Shown: positions 8,218 to 18,000 of the stretch, piece by piece | Position numbering within the stretch: the first letter of the stretch is position 1 | How the letters are laid out: each line of letters begins with the position of its first letter | Assembly (NCBI GenBank): GCA_934555895.1 | Contig: CAKTFH010000004.1 | Location: 1-64,000 of the forward strand | Reading direction: 5' to 3' | DNA length: 64,000 nt | Origin: an uncultured Muribaculaceae bacterium | GTDB taxonomy: Bacteria; Bacteroidota; Bacteroidia; Bacteroidales; Muribaculaceae | Program-made: the position numbers and the translations under genes | The notes under the pieces: model-generated | The model's database searches: none | What the model was told of the DNA's origin: nothing | The model's input: the letters and a program-made list of their open reading frames with translations, nothing else

Positions 8218-8796
8218 ATGAGCACCAACACTTCCTATGTTTTCTTAGCAGCGGGCTTCGAGGAGATAGAAGCCATCACCGTAGTAGATGTAATGCGCCG
8301 CGCCGGCATGGATGTGAAGACTGTGCCGATTACAGAGCACCATAGTGTCACCGGTGCTCACGGCATAACTCTTACGGCCGACCTGCTGTATGACAAAGTC
8401 GACTTCATCACTCCCGAATGGCTTATCATTCCCGGTGGTATGCCTGGTGCCGAGAATCTTTCGAAATTCGCTCCGCTCAACTCCCTGCTCATCAACCAGG
8501 CTCAGTCGGGCAAGATAGCCGCTATCTGTGCGGCTCCCGCTTTGGTGCTTGCCCCTCTCGGCATCCTCAAAGGTAAGGAGGCTACATGCTATCCCGGCTT
8601 TGAAAGCCGCATGCCCGATGCCGTGCACCGCGATGCTCCCGTGATAGCCCTCAACAATATCATCACGGCCAACGGTCCGTCGGCCGCGCTCCGCTTCGCT
8701 CTGGCTATAGTGGCCAATTCAATGGGCGAGAGTGTGGCTCAGGAGGTGGGCTCCGGCATGCTTTTCTACCCCAAGACCATGAACTTTTATTTCTGA
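8218..8796 (+). CDS. DJ-1/PfpI family protein
   Basis: This 192-residue protein belongs to the DJ-1/YajL group of the class I glutamine amidotransferase-like fold. The N-terminal VFLAAGFEEIEA carries the conserved glutamate that pairs with the catalytic cysteine. WLIIPGGMPG forms the next conserved turn, and the nucleophile elbow is AAICAAPALVL with Cys near residue 105. Members act as glyoxalase/deglycase-type stress proteins or chaperones; the exact substrate cannot be read from sequence. The ATG at 8218 is preferred over the open frame extending to 8152, because the family begins right at this point. It is monocistronic and ends at a strong bidirectional terminator shared with lptD. Confidence 0.9.
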   Translation: MSTNTSYVFLAAGFEEIEAITVVDVMRRAGMDVKTVPITEHHSVTGAHGITLTADLLYDKVDFITPEWLIIPGGMPGAENLSKFAPLNSLLINQAQSGKIAAICAAPALVLAPLGILKGKEATCYPGFESRMPDAVHRDAPVIALNNIITANGPSAALRFALAIVANSMGESVAQEVGSGMLFYPKTMNFYF

Positions 8797-8847
8797 AGCT
8801 TCGCCGCGCGTGCCCGGTGTACGGGTATGGTGGCAGAAACATGATAA

Positions 8848-8894
8848 ATGCGCAACGCGCTCCGGTCGAAAACAGGCCGGAGCGCGTTGCGCAT
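8848..8894. terminator. Bidirectional terminator between convergent genes
   Basis: A perfect 18-bp stem (8848-8865 with 8877-8894) with an 11-nt loop lies between the converging DJ-1 gene and lptD. A-rich sequence on one side and T-containing sequence on the other fit termination in both directions. Confidence 0.85.
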
Positions 8895-8917
8895 CTTATG
8901 ATTGTTGTACTCTGCGG

Positions 8918-11752
8918 TCAATACCATCTTACGCCGTTAGAGTAGGAGCTACGCTTGTCGTATTTGAGGTCCTGCAGCAGCGACGACTTCACCGAAATGT
9001 GGAAGTTGTATGATTTATACGGCCCCACCGGTATAACACTGGCGCGCATGGTGAAGCAGTGTAGGTCGCGCGATATGTTGAGGTTCATGTAGGCTATCTT
9101 CTTGAGGTCGAAGTTGTAGGAGCACGATGCCGAGAACTCCCAGTTTTTCGTAGGCCTGATGTTGCCCGAAAGGCTGAGGTTCTGCGTTATGCGGCCGTCA
9201 TATTCCATCTTCTTCCGGTTGAAATTGCCATAGCTGTAGTTTACCGAATAGTTCACGCTGAGGCTCCACGGCACTTCCCACGGCACATATCCGTCGGCGT
9301 CGAGCTTGAGGTCGTCGTCGTGGTCGTGGCCGTCGCGTCCTCCTCGGCCTGTGGCTCCCGGCGGTGCGCCGAATCCCTGGTCGTCGTCGGTGTCGTTGGC
9401 GTTCTTGTTGTCTTTCACGTTTTTCTTATCCTTTTTCTTGAAGGTGTCGTTGTTGAACGTGTAGCTGAACGAAGTGCCGGTCGACGACAGTCGTCCGATG
9501 CCCTTTCCGGCCTTCCAGCGGGGTATGTTCACCCTCACTGGGTTTCCCGACGAGTTGAGCTGGTAGGTGTACACATCCCATGTGGCCGAAAGGTTGAGGT
9601 TGAACTGCTTGGTGAGCCTCAAGAGGATAGATGTGTTGATGTTGCTCCAGTTGAGTGAGTCGGCGGCGAAATTGTAGCTTTGCGAAAGCGACAGGTTCTC
9701 AATGAGCGACACTTTTTTCTCGCCGATGGAGTCGTTGTTGCTCTTCACCTTCATTTCAAGATTGTTGGCCAGCGACACCGACACTATACCCGAACGCCCT
9801 TGGCCGGGCACTCCGAAAATGGCGTTGGGGAACATGGAATATTTCCTGTGCTGCACATTGCCTTGACGGTCGGTATAGTCGTATGTGCCGTAATATCCGA
9901 AAAACGACGATGAGAAGTCAGGCGCGCCCGAGAACGACACGGTGGGAGTGAGCACGTGCCTTATCATCTTCACCTTGTCGCCGAGGAACGGCAGCGGGCG
10001 CCAGAAACCATATATTTTAGTGTCGAGCGAAACCGAAGCGTTGAAGTCCCACACGTTGTAAAGGCTGTAGGTGGTGTCGGCCACCTCGGCCGATGCGGCG
10101 GGGTCCCACTGGCGGCGCACTTTCTGGGTATACATTCGGTCGGTTAGGGTTATCGACGGCGTCACGTTTATGTAGGTGAGCAGCGGGAATGTGGCTGAGA
10201 TAGGCACCGAATGACGCATGGCGTTGCGCCAGTCCTTTATCAGCGATTTCTTGAAGAATACGTTCTGTTTGGCGGTGAGTGAGTTCTGCAGCTGTCCGCT
10301 GTACGACATCCTGATTTTCTCATACCACTTCTCGGCACCCACGGCATGTTTGCGCTTGAAGGGGTAGATCTGCGACATGGTCACATTCACATTAGGGAAC
10401 GACACACTCAGCGTAGAGTCCTGCGTGCGCTGGTTCACGTTGAGAGAGGTCGACAGCGACCATTTCGAGTTCGGGAAGCGGTAGCTCAGGTTGATGGTCG
10501 ACGATTTGGTGTTTTCAGTGAACGACGGCGAGTAGTAGCTGTTTACCTGGTTGCGCGAGTAACCCGAGGTCGAGAAATTCACCGAGGCCGACAGGTTCAT
10601 GTTGGGGTTGGCTTTGGTATCCTGTGTATGGCTCCAGCGCACCTGAAAGTTTGTCGAGGTCGAATAGTCAGGGTCTGTTTTCTCGCCGTTGATGGTCTTG
10701 AGGTAGTTGACGGCGAAGTTGCCGCTGTATTTGTAGCGCTTGCGGTAGGTGCTCTGTGCGGCCAGACCCCACGACCCCTTGGTGTAGATTTCGCCCGTGA
10801 GGGCGAGGTCGATATTGTCGTTGATGGCGAAGTAATAGCCGCCGTCGCTCAGGTAGAAGCCACGGTTGTAGTCGTCGCCGAAGGTAGGGAAAATCACGCC
10901 CGATGCATATTTGTCGGTGAAAGGGAAATAACCGAACGGCACAGCCAGAGGCAATGGCAACCCGGCGAGCACCATGTAGGCCGGACCCACCACAATGTTC
11001 TTCTTGGGGCGCATTTTGCCGCGGGTGAGCTGTAGGTAGAAGTGTGGGTCGTCGTGGTTGTCGCAGGTGGTGTAGCGCGCGTTCTGTATGTAATAGGCGT
11101 TATCTTCGGTCTTTTTGGTTTGGCCGCCGGTGAGAAAGCCTTCGCCCTGCTGTGTCACCACATTGGTTATGTAGCCCTTCTTGGTCTTGAAGTTGTAGCT
11201 CATTGTGCCGCTTTCGTAGGAGCTGCCTCCCTCTTCGAACACTGGCTCCCCCTCCATGTCGCCAACACTGTCGGGACGCCCGCATGCATATACTTCGCTA
11301 CGGTTGAGGTCCATCTGTATTTCTGCGGCGTTTAGCTTGAGGTCTCCGTAGTCTACCTTTGCGTCGCCATACATGTAGGTGGTGCGGTTGCCGGTGAGCA
11401 GCATTGAGTCGGTAGAGCTGAATGTCACCTGTGCGTCGAGGTCCACTTTCTCTCGCCTGATGCGGCTGGGGCGCACCGCTGTGGTGTCGGCTGCAGCCGA
11501 GAGAGCGCTGTCGGTGAGTTCCGGAGGTGTTATGCTGTCTGTGGTGAGGGTGTCTGCGCTGTCGGCCATTACCCTGATGCTGTCGGTTGAGGGTAGTGCT
11601 TTGTCCGCTAGCTTGGTAGGTGTGACGATGCTGTCAGAGTTTCCGGAGGCTGACACAGCCGACGGTGCCCCCATGCCGTCGTGGCTCAGAATCTGGCCTG
11701 CGGCGGAAAAGAGCACAAACAATAGGATGATATATATTTGAGAGCGTCTCAA
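8918..11752 (-). CDS. lptD: Putative LPS assembly outer-membrane protein LptD
   Basis: This 944-residue outer-membrane protein has a signal peptide (about 1-23), then a Ser/Thr/Asp-rich linker. An OstA/LptA-like jellyroll region follows at about 105-190 (MLLTGNRTTYMYGDAKVDYGD, then LNAAEIQMDLNRSEVYA), and then a long beta-barrel. The segment GLPLPLAVPFGYFPF and the GVIFPTFGDDYNRGFYLSDGGYYFAI region are hallmarks of LptD, which with LptE inserts lipopolysaccharide into the outer leaflet. The protein ends in an aromatic residue (GVRWY), as expected for a BAM substrate. An unusual Lys- then Asp/Gly/His-rich insert lies at about residues 770-830. It is divergently transcribed from the glycosyltransferase gene. 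No LptE-like gene is adjacent. Confidence 0.9.
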   Translation of the reverse strand: MRRSQIYIILLFVLFSAAGQILSHDGMGAPSAVSASGNSDSIVTPTKLADKALPSTDSIRVMADSADTLTTDSITPPELTDSALSAAADTTAVRPSRIRREKVDLDAQVTFSSTDSMLLTGNRTTYMYGDAKVDYGDLKLNAAEIQMDLNRSEVYACGRPDSVGDMEGEPVFEEGGSSYESGTMSYNFKTKKGYITNVVTQQGEGFLTGGQTKKTEDNAYYIQNARYTTCDNHDDPHFYLQLTRGKMRPKKNIVVGPAYMVLAGLPLPLAVPFGYFPFTDKYASGVIFPTFGDDYNRGFYLSDGGYYFAINDNIDLALTGEIYTKGSWGLAAQSTYRKRYKYSGNFAVNYLKTINGEKTDPDYSTSTNFQVRWSHTQDTKANPNMNLSASVNFSTSGYSRNQVNSYYSPSFTENTKSSTINLSYRFPNSKWSLSTSLNVNQRTQDSTLSVSFPNVNVTMSQIYPFKRKHAVGAEKWYEKIRMSYSGQLQNSLTAKQNVFFKKSLIKDWRNAMRHSVPISATFPLLTYINVTPSITLTDRMYTQKVRRQWDPAASAEVADTTYSLYNVWDFNASVSLDTKIYGFWRPLPFLGDKVKMIRHVLTPTVSFSGAPDFSSSFFGYYGTYDYTDRQGNVQHRKYSMFPNAIFGVPGQGRSGIVSVSLANNLEMKVKSNNDSIGEKKVSLIENLSLSQSYNFAADSLNWSNINTSILLRLTKQFNLNLSATWDVYTYQLNSSGNPVRVNIPRWKAGKGIGRLSSTGTSFSYTFNNDTFKKKDKKNVKDNKNANDTDDDQGFGAPPGATGRGGRDGHDHDDDLKLDADGYVPWEVPWSLSVNYSVNYSYGNFNRKKMEYDGRITQNLSLSGNIRPTKNWEFSASCSYNFDLKKIAYMNLNISRDLHCFTMRASVIPVGPYKSYNFHISVKSSLLQDLKYDKRSSYSNGVRWY

Positions 11753-11804
11753 GTTTCAAATCGGTGTGGCATCGGCCTCGCTGGCATGCACAATTTTCAA
11801 GATG

Positions 11805-11838
11805 CAAAGATAGCACATTCCCTCCAAACAGCCGCAAA
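11805..11838 (-). promoter_or_regulatory. Putative lptD promoter
   Basis: On the minus strand TTTG (11838-11835) is followed after 22 nt by TATCTTTG (11812-11805). Transcription would start near 11798, about 45 nt before the lptD ATG. The spacing is slightly long but the motif and position fit. Confidence 0.55.
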
Positions 11839-11895
11839 TATCATATTTTTTCACACTTTTCGGTGTGAGCGCGCCGTGTGCGCCGAATTATTTGT

Positions 11896-11903
11896 TACCT
11901 TTG
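11896..11903 (+). promoter_or_regulatory. -7 element for the glycosyltransferase
   Basis: TACCTTTG matches the Bacteroidota -7 consensus and lies 22 nt before the chosen ATG. No clear TTTG was seen at the -33 position. Confidence 0.5.
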
Positions 11904-11924
11904 TATCTGCGCAAAATCAAACCG

Positions 11925-12713
11925 ATGACTGACGGTCAGAAATATCCCACACCACCGATGGCCGAGAACATTCCGCCCATGTTCTCGATAATCACCGTTA
12001 CATACAATGCCGCCGACACCCTTAAAGCGACGCTGCGGAGCGTGGCGGAGCAGACATGTCGCCATTACGAGCACCTTATAATCGACGGCGCCTCGACCGA
12101 TGGAACCGCCGGCCTCGTGGCTACGTGCCACAACGAGCTGATACGCTTCATCTCCGAGCCCGACCGCGGCATCTACGACGCCATGAACAAGGGGCTCGCC
12201 GAGGCGAAAGGCGACTATGTGCTGTTTCTCAACGCCGGTGATACTTTCCACACTCCCGACACTCTCGAGGAGATTGCCCAGCTGATTTTCGACAACGATT
12301 TCCCTGGGGTGGTCTACGGCCAGACCGACATTGTCGACTCGCAGCGCCGCCGTCTGCGCGGCAGGCATTTAACCGCGCCGGCACATCTCAGCTACCGCAG
12401 TTTCGCCGACGGCATGGTGGTGTGCCACCAGGCTTTCGTGGCGCTCAGACGCCTCACGGGTGAATATAATCTCAATTACCGCTTTTCGGCCGACTTCGAC
12501 TGGTGCATACGTGTGCTGCAGCATTCGCGCAACAACGTGATGCACCCCGGCGTGATAGCCGACTATCTCGACGAGGGCACCACCACACGCAACCGTCGCC
12601 GCTCGCTCATGGAGCGCTTCCGCATCATGAGCTACTACTACGGATTCTTCCCGACGCTGATGCGCCACTTCCGTTTCGCCCTCAGGGCCCTCAAACGCGG
12701 TTCGGCCGACTGA
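11925..12713 (+). CDS. Glycosyltransferase family 2
   Basis: This 262-residue GT-A enzyme starts with the GT2 nucleotide-binding strand FSIITVTYNAADTL. It continues with HLIIDGASTDGT (the usual DGxSTDGT loop), ISEPDRGIYDAMNKGLAEAKGDYVLFLNAGD (the acidic DAM-N-G and NAGD motifs), and an acceptor-side FSADFDWCIR segment. This is the WcaA-like subgroup that transfers sugars from nucleotide donors during cell-surface polysaccharide synthesis. The donor and acceptor are unknown. The ATG at 11925 follows a TACCTTTG promoter element; starts at 11958 and 11982 are also possible. It is divergent from lptD, consistent with an envelope role, though the polysaccharide flippase at 13649-15088 is on the other strand. 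Confidence 0.88.
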   Translation: MTDGQKYPTPPMAENIPPMFSIITVTYNAADTLKATLRSVAEQTCRHYEHLIIDGASTDGTAGLVATCHNELIRFISEPDRGIYDAMNKGLAEAKGDYVLFLNAGDTFHTPDTLEEIAQLIFDNDFPGVVYGQTDIVDSQRRRLRGRHLTAPAHLSYRSFADGMVVCHQAFVALRRLTGEYNLNYRFSADFDWCIRVLQHSRNNVMHPGVIADYLDEGTTTRNRRRSLMERFRIMSYYYGFFPTLMRHFRFALRALKRGSAD

Positions 12714-12741
12714 ATCAACACAATCAAATTCCTGTCTCACA

Positions 12742-13053
12742 TTGAAAACACTGCTCAACACCACATTTGTAGTGCACACATCGGTGGAGGACGCCTTCAT
12801 CGCATGGTTGCGCACGGTATATATCCCGTCGATCAAGGCTGCTGGAATTTTCTCGGAGCCGCTCATGGCCCGTGTGCTCACGCGGGTGGAACCCGACACC
12901 GACAGCATCGCCGTGCAGGCCGTGGCTTCCGGAAAAGAAGCGGCCGAGAAATGGCACGATGAGACCGCCGCGCTGCTGCGCGACGATATCACGGCCCGCT
13001 GGCCGCAGCTCGTGATGTATTTCACCACCTATATGGAGGTGCTCCCGCAATGA
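12742..13053 (+). CDS. DUF4286 family protein
   Basis: This 103-residue protein appears to begin with TTG at 12742; the sequence after it ([23 protein letters not shown]) matches the expected start of the DUF4286 family. These small proteins resemble dimeric alpha-beta barrels and are commonly encoded beside ruvC in Bacteroidales. The conserved [14 protein letters not shown] and [14 protein letters not shown] segments are present. Its role is unknown. The stop overlaps the ATG of ruvC in an ATGA arrangement, so the two genes are translated together. Confidence 0.85.
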   Translation: MKTLLNTTFVVHTSVEDAFIAWLRTVYIPSIKAAGIFSEPLMARVLTRVEPDTDSIAVQAVASGKEAAEKWHDETAALLRDDITARWPQLVMYFTTYMEVLPQ

Positions 13054-13634
13054 CAGCCGCATCGCCCGACATAAACGGCGCCGCGCCGCGCACCATTATC
13101 GGCATTGACCCCGGCACTAACGTGATGGGCTATGCCATCCTTGCCGTGGAGGGGCGCACACCCCGCATGGTGGCCATGGGGGTGGTGAAGCTCAGCAAGT
13201 TCGAGAGCCATTACACCCGTCTGCACCGCATCTTCGATTCGGTGGTGTCGCTCATTGCCCAGTATAATCCACATGAGCTTGCCATCGAGGCTCCCTTTTT
13301 CGGAAAAAACGTGCAGTCGATGCTCAAGCTCGGCAGAGCCCAGGGTGTGGCCATGGCGGCCGCTCTCACACGCTCTATGCCTATCACTGAATATGAGCCC
13401 CGAAAGATAAAGATGGCCATTACAGGCAATGGCGCCGCTTCGAAAGAGCAGGTGCAGGAGATGCTGCGCCGCATACTTTCCATCCCTCGCGAGCAGCTGT
13501 TGCCCGAACTCGATGCCACCGATGCTCTGGCTGCTGCGCTCTGCCATTTCTATGAGACACAGCGTCCTGTGGCGGCCGCGGGACCGCGCTCATGGAAGGA
13601 GTTCATCGCCCGCAATCCCTCGAGAATCAAATAA
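13050..13634 (+). CDS. ruvC: Crossover junction endodeoxyribonuclease RuvC
   Basis: This 194-residue Holliday junction resolvase cuts four-way DNA junctions with RuvAB. The RNase H-like fold carries its acidic catalytic set: [15 protein letters not shown] (first Asp), [13 protein letters not shown] (Glu), and the terminal [13 protein letters not shown] with two Asp residues. The segment [15 protein letters not shown] is the conserved helix. It overlaps the upstream DUF4286 gene by four bases. The final 20 or so residues are basic ([15 protein letters not shown]) and typical of the phylum. It converges with the flippase gene, with only 14 bp between stop codons. Confidence 0.95.
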   Translation: MTAASPDINGAAPRTIIGIDPGTNVMGYAILAVEGRTPRMVAMGVVKLSKFESHYTRLHRIFDSVVSLIAQYNPHELAIEAPFFGKNVQSMLKLGRAQGVAMAAALTRSMPITEYEPRKIKMAITGNGAASKEQVQEMLRRILSIPREQLLPELDATDALAAALCHFYETQRPVAAAGPRSWKEFIARNPSRIK

Positions 13635-13648
13635 GTCGTTTTGGGAGT

Positions 13649-15088
13649 TTACCGTTTCCCTTTGTATATAAGCTGCATCCTGCGCAGGCCCCACAGGGTG
13701 GCGGCCACAGCAATCGTCAGGCCCCAGTAGGGGAGCCCTGCCAGCGCCAGCGCCGTGACCGGCAAAACCGTGATGAGCACGGCGGTTACCAGCGGTGTCA
13801 CACGGCCGGGAATTTTGAGGCGGTAGCGCCTGCGCCATACCCACATGATGATTAGTGCATACGAGGCTTGCCAAAGTATGTAGGCCGTACCCAGACCTAT
13901 GAATCCTCCGTAGTGGAATCCTGCTATCGACAGCGCCAGACAGATTATGCACGAGCTGAGTTCGGTGACTACGAACATGCGGCCGTCGCCACGCGCCATT
14001 ATCTCAGTGGCCATCGCCCACGAAACACCTTTGATAAGTGTGGCAGCCGCGGCGAGTACCATGAACGGGAGTGCCGGTAGAAATGCCGAGGAATAAAGTA
14101 GCCTGATGATTAGAGGCGAGCAGGCTATGAACATAGGTATACACGCCACAAGAGCTGTGGTTATGAGCATCATCTGATTGCTGACCATCAGAGAGGTGCG
14201 CCTGCGTGAGCGGGCATGTGCTGCAAGGCGTGGCAGATACTCCATGGATAGCGCTGTGAGCAACAGATCGCCATATCGTGTCACAAGCGTGGTGGCTGCG
14301 TTATAGTAACCCACTGTGGCCTCAGAAGCCGTGTGGTTGAGATATATCATGAACACATAGGTCATGGCGTAGTTGGCGAATCCCATCACAGTGAGATACA
14401 TGCCGAAGGTTACGAGTCGTCGGGCGATGGCTACAGTCGATTCGTCTTCGGATGCGGCACAAGATGCATCGCAGGCTTTCGGCTGGCGCACTTTCTCCCG
14501 ATAAAATCCTAAAGCGAGCCATGTGCACACCGCATATGCGAGAATCGACGGTACAACCGAGTCGAGCCGCCAGAAGTAGAACATGGGAATTGACACCAGG
14601 CATCCGCCCAGTGTGCCGGCCATAGAGCAGCGCGCGAGTTTGCGGAAGCGCTTCAGTCCTTGGAACACTGCCCCTTCGGCATTGTTCACCGCATTGAGGA
14701 GCACAGCCAGACTTAGCCATGCGAAAGCCCACCACCATGATGTGTCGCCGAAGGTGATGCGTGCCAGCAGCGGTGAGCAGGCAAGTGTGAGCAATGCACC
14801 AGCAATGCCGAGAGTGAGTGCCGTGATGCGTATTGTGCGCACCACTCGGGGTATGCCGGCGTGTGATACCACGCCAAGTTCGCGCACAGCGCTTGGCCGC
14901 AACCCGAGCTGTGCAAGCATCGAAAGCATCTCCAGAGCACTCGTGAGCAGTCCGAACAGGCCCACACCAACCGGTCCGAGCCATAGTGCCACCAGCTTGG
15001 AGCGCAGGATGCCGCATCCCACGTTCACCATCTGCAGCGACCCTACGAGGCCCCCGACTTTCATTATGGTGGAATTGACTGATTTCAC
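13649..15088 (-). CDS. Oligosaccharide flippase (MATE/Wzx-like)
   Basis: This 479-residue integral membrane protein has about twelve to fourteen hydrophobic segments and opens with VGGLVGSLQMVNVGCGILRSKLVALWLGPVGVGLFGLLTS, written here as one region spanning residues 11-50. That pattern fits the polysaccharide_synt/Wzx family of the MOP superfamily. These proteins flip lipid-linked oligosaccharide units from the cytoplasmic to the periplasmic leaflet. WzxE-like enterobacterial-common-antigen flippases look similar. It sits seven bases after the RecB-like gene on the same strand and so is probably co-transcribed, although the functions are unrelated. No other polysaccharide cluster genes surround it. 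Confidence 0.85.
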   Translation of the reverse strand: MKSVNSTIMKVGGLVGSLQMVNVGCGILRSKLVALWLGPVGVGLFGLLTSALEMLSMLAQLGLRPSAVRELGVVSHAGIPRVVRTIRITALTLGIAGALLTLACSPLLARITFGDTSWWWAFAWLSLAVLLNAVNNAEGAVFQGLKRFRKLARCSMAGTLGGCLVSIPMFYFWRLDSVVPSILAYAVCTWLALGFYREKVRQPKACDASCAASEDESTVAIARRLVTFGMYLTVMGFANYAMTYVFMIYLNHTASEATVGYYNAATTLVTRYGDLLLTALSMEYLPRLAAHARSRRRTSLMVSNQMMLITTALVACIPMFIACSPLIIRLLYSSAFLPALPFMVLAAAATLIKGVSWAMATEIMARGDGRMFVVTELSSCIICLALSIAGFHYGGFIGLGTAYILWQASYALIIMWVWRRRYRLKIPGRVTPLVTAVLITVLPVTALALAGLPYWGLTIAVAATLWGLRRMQLIYKGKR

Positions 15089-15095
15089 TCTGACT

Positions 15096-18000
15096 TTATT
15101 GTGTTACTTCAATGATTTCTTTTTCAAGAGGATACCAGAGGAAGGCTCTAACTCTCGCATGGCCCGCCTGCTTGAGACGGGCGCTGTAGCCTAGGAGCTG
15201 ACGGCGGTACTGGGGCTCGGTGACGGCACATCCGCTCCCGTCGCGGGTAAGGGTTCCGAATTTGTAGTCGACCACTTCCACCGAACCGTCGGCGAGGAAC
15301 ACCACCCTGTCGGGGCGCCGTGCCCCTGCCGCATCCGACAGGGTCCGCTCTGTGAACACACGGTCGAAACCGGTGAACCATCGCTGCACATGCTCCTTTA
15401 TTTCCGGAGCGTCGAAAGCGCTTTCCAGACTATGGAGTAGTGCTTCGGCCTCGGCTTTGGGGATGTGCCTGCGGTAGGCACGGCCGCGCACTGCGCGTGA
15501 GAGGTCAGAGCGATGTGCAGTCTGTGCCAGCACTTCGTGCATGAATATTCCCGCATGCCGGCTATTGTCGAGCGAGAAGTCGGTTATGTCTCCCTCCTCG
15601 ATTTTTGCTCTGAGGTTGTCGTGGTGGTTTATGTAATATTCTTCCAGACTTCCCTTATAGAGGCGCTCGGCCTCGGCTTCGTCAGCCGAACGTGTTGTCT
15701 CCGACATATCTTTCCGGTCGCTTACGGGCACTGTGGGCTCACCGTAGGCAAAAACCTGTAGCCCCTCCATACCGGGATATGCTTCGGCTGTGGCTTCGTC
15801 GCCGAGCTGTAGCGAGGCAGTTGCCACAAGCAGCGATTCGGCGTCGTCGGCGCCTGCGTGGCGTGCCGCTATGGCTTTCACGGTGTCGGCATCGAGGGTG
15901 GCCAGAGCGTCGTAAAGTTCATTTCCGATGGTGCGCCGCGCAGGAGTGGCATCGGAGTTGAATCGGTTCACATAGATTACAAGCTCGCGCACGGCACGTG
16001 TGAAGGCCACATATGCCACATTGAGGGCGTCGGTTTTCTGCTCGGTCTCCCACTGACGGCCTTCGGAGCTGAAAGCATCGAGGCTTATCACCTGTCTGGA
16101 GTTTTTCAGCGGTATCATAGGTGGCACACAGTCGGCCGGAAGTTCGGGAAAATATTCTGCCCCGAGGGTATACCATCCTGGCGAGTCATATTTCACGAGC
16201 GGGCTTGAGAATCCTGGCACATGCACGCATGCGAACTCCAATCCTTTCGATTTGTGTATGGTCATCACTGACAGAGCGTTGTCGCTTCCTGGGTTTTCTA
16301 CCGAGGTGGTATGTCCCGTGCGGTCCCACCACTGCAGGAACTGTCTGAGAGAGTTCTCGCCACGCTGAGAGAAGTCGGCCACAAGGTCAAAAAATGCCGT
16401 GATGAACGGATTTTCCTTAGCTCTGGCTTCGGGCGTGATGAAACGGTCCACGATATCGTTGGCCAGACCCAGCAATGTCGGTGAGGCCGACGCCTGAAGT
16501 TCTTTGAGCGACACATTGATGTGCTGCTGCGTTTCATCGGGGCCATATATGCCGTTGCCTTGCGCCGCAAGAGCGCGCAGGAGGGCTTCCGAGGGGGTGA
16601 GAGTGCGTTTGGCGGGTTCTCCGTCGGGGCCTGTGCATGGCACTTCTGTATATGTCTCGAGCTCGAAACGGTTGATGAGCCTGTAGCGGTTTATGTCGGC
16701 CATCAGGTCGTCGTTGCTTCTGTCGTTTTTTGCATCTGACCGGTCAGTCTCCGGCATCTCGGAGCCTTCCGATGCTATACCTGGGTCAGCCATCACACGC
16801 ATTGCGCTGATAATTAAGGAAACCGCTGGCGACATATCCACCGCCATCGAGTCAGCCGAGGTGATTTGCAATGGACCTCCCGGCCAGGTGGAGTCGGATG
16901 TGGACTGCTGCAGCAGGTATTTGATTATCCTGCGCCCTTCTTTTGCGGTTCGCACCAGCACTGCTATGTCAGATGGCTTGTATCCGCGTATCAGTTGCTG
17001 TCTGATTTCGTCTGTCAGCAAGCGGAGCTGTTGACTGTCCTTTTCCGGTTCGTTTGTCTCTTCTTGGGGGGCGTCTTCATCTTTCTGCTCTGCGGGAATG
17101 AAGTATGTCTGCACCCGACCTGGCAGCGTGAGATTCTTTTCCGCTATATCCTGCATTAGCGCGGCGTATGTGCCCGAAATCTGTCGGGACTGATCGGCTG
17201 ACGCATCGTCGATCAGTTCAGCCATGCGTGCGAATACACTGTTGTTGAAGCGCACCACTTGGGGTGCGCTGCGCCAGTTGCAGTTCTCGCTGGTGTTAAG
17301 TCCTTTGATTTCGCAGTCCATGTGCCGGTTGCGGGCGATGGACTGTACCTCGGAGCCAAGTAGCTGAGGGTCGGAGTTGCGGAAACGGTAGATACACTGC
17401 TTTTCGTCGCCGATTACCAGATTGTCGTTGCCGCGGCTTAGGCTCTCGAGCAGTAGCGGACTTAGGTTCTCCCACTGTAGCCGTGAGGTGTCCTGAAACT
17501 CGTCAATGAGATAGTGGCGCAGATTGGTGCCGATGCGGTCGTAGATGAAGGGTGTTTCCTGTTCGTCGATTATTTTGTGCAGAAGGTCTCCGGTGTCCGA
17601 CATGAGCATTGTGTCGTTCTCGGCTCTGAAACGGTCGAGGGCACGGTTTACCTCCCCGAATAATCCGAGATAGAACAGCCATTTGCTGATGGCTGTGGTG
17701 AGCTGTTTCTTTTCCCAATACGCCTTTATCCGTGCGAAAAGCTCCGCGGTGAGGTCGGCGGTGACTTGGATGAATGGCTTCTTTGCAGTTGGTTTTACGA
17801 AAATATATTCGGGGTCGCCAATATTTTCCAGAAATGTGGTTGTGAACGAAAAGTCGCCTTCCGAGGCTTTCACCACGCATTTGTATTTTGCCTTGTTGAA
17901 TCTCGGGTCCTCATAGTCGAGCAGTGTTTTGGCTAGTTTTTTGATTTCAGCTTCGCGTAAGGATATGTCCCTTGCGATTTCTGTCTTGAAACGCATTATT

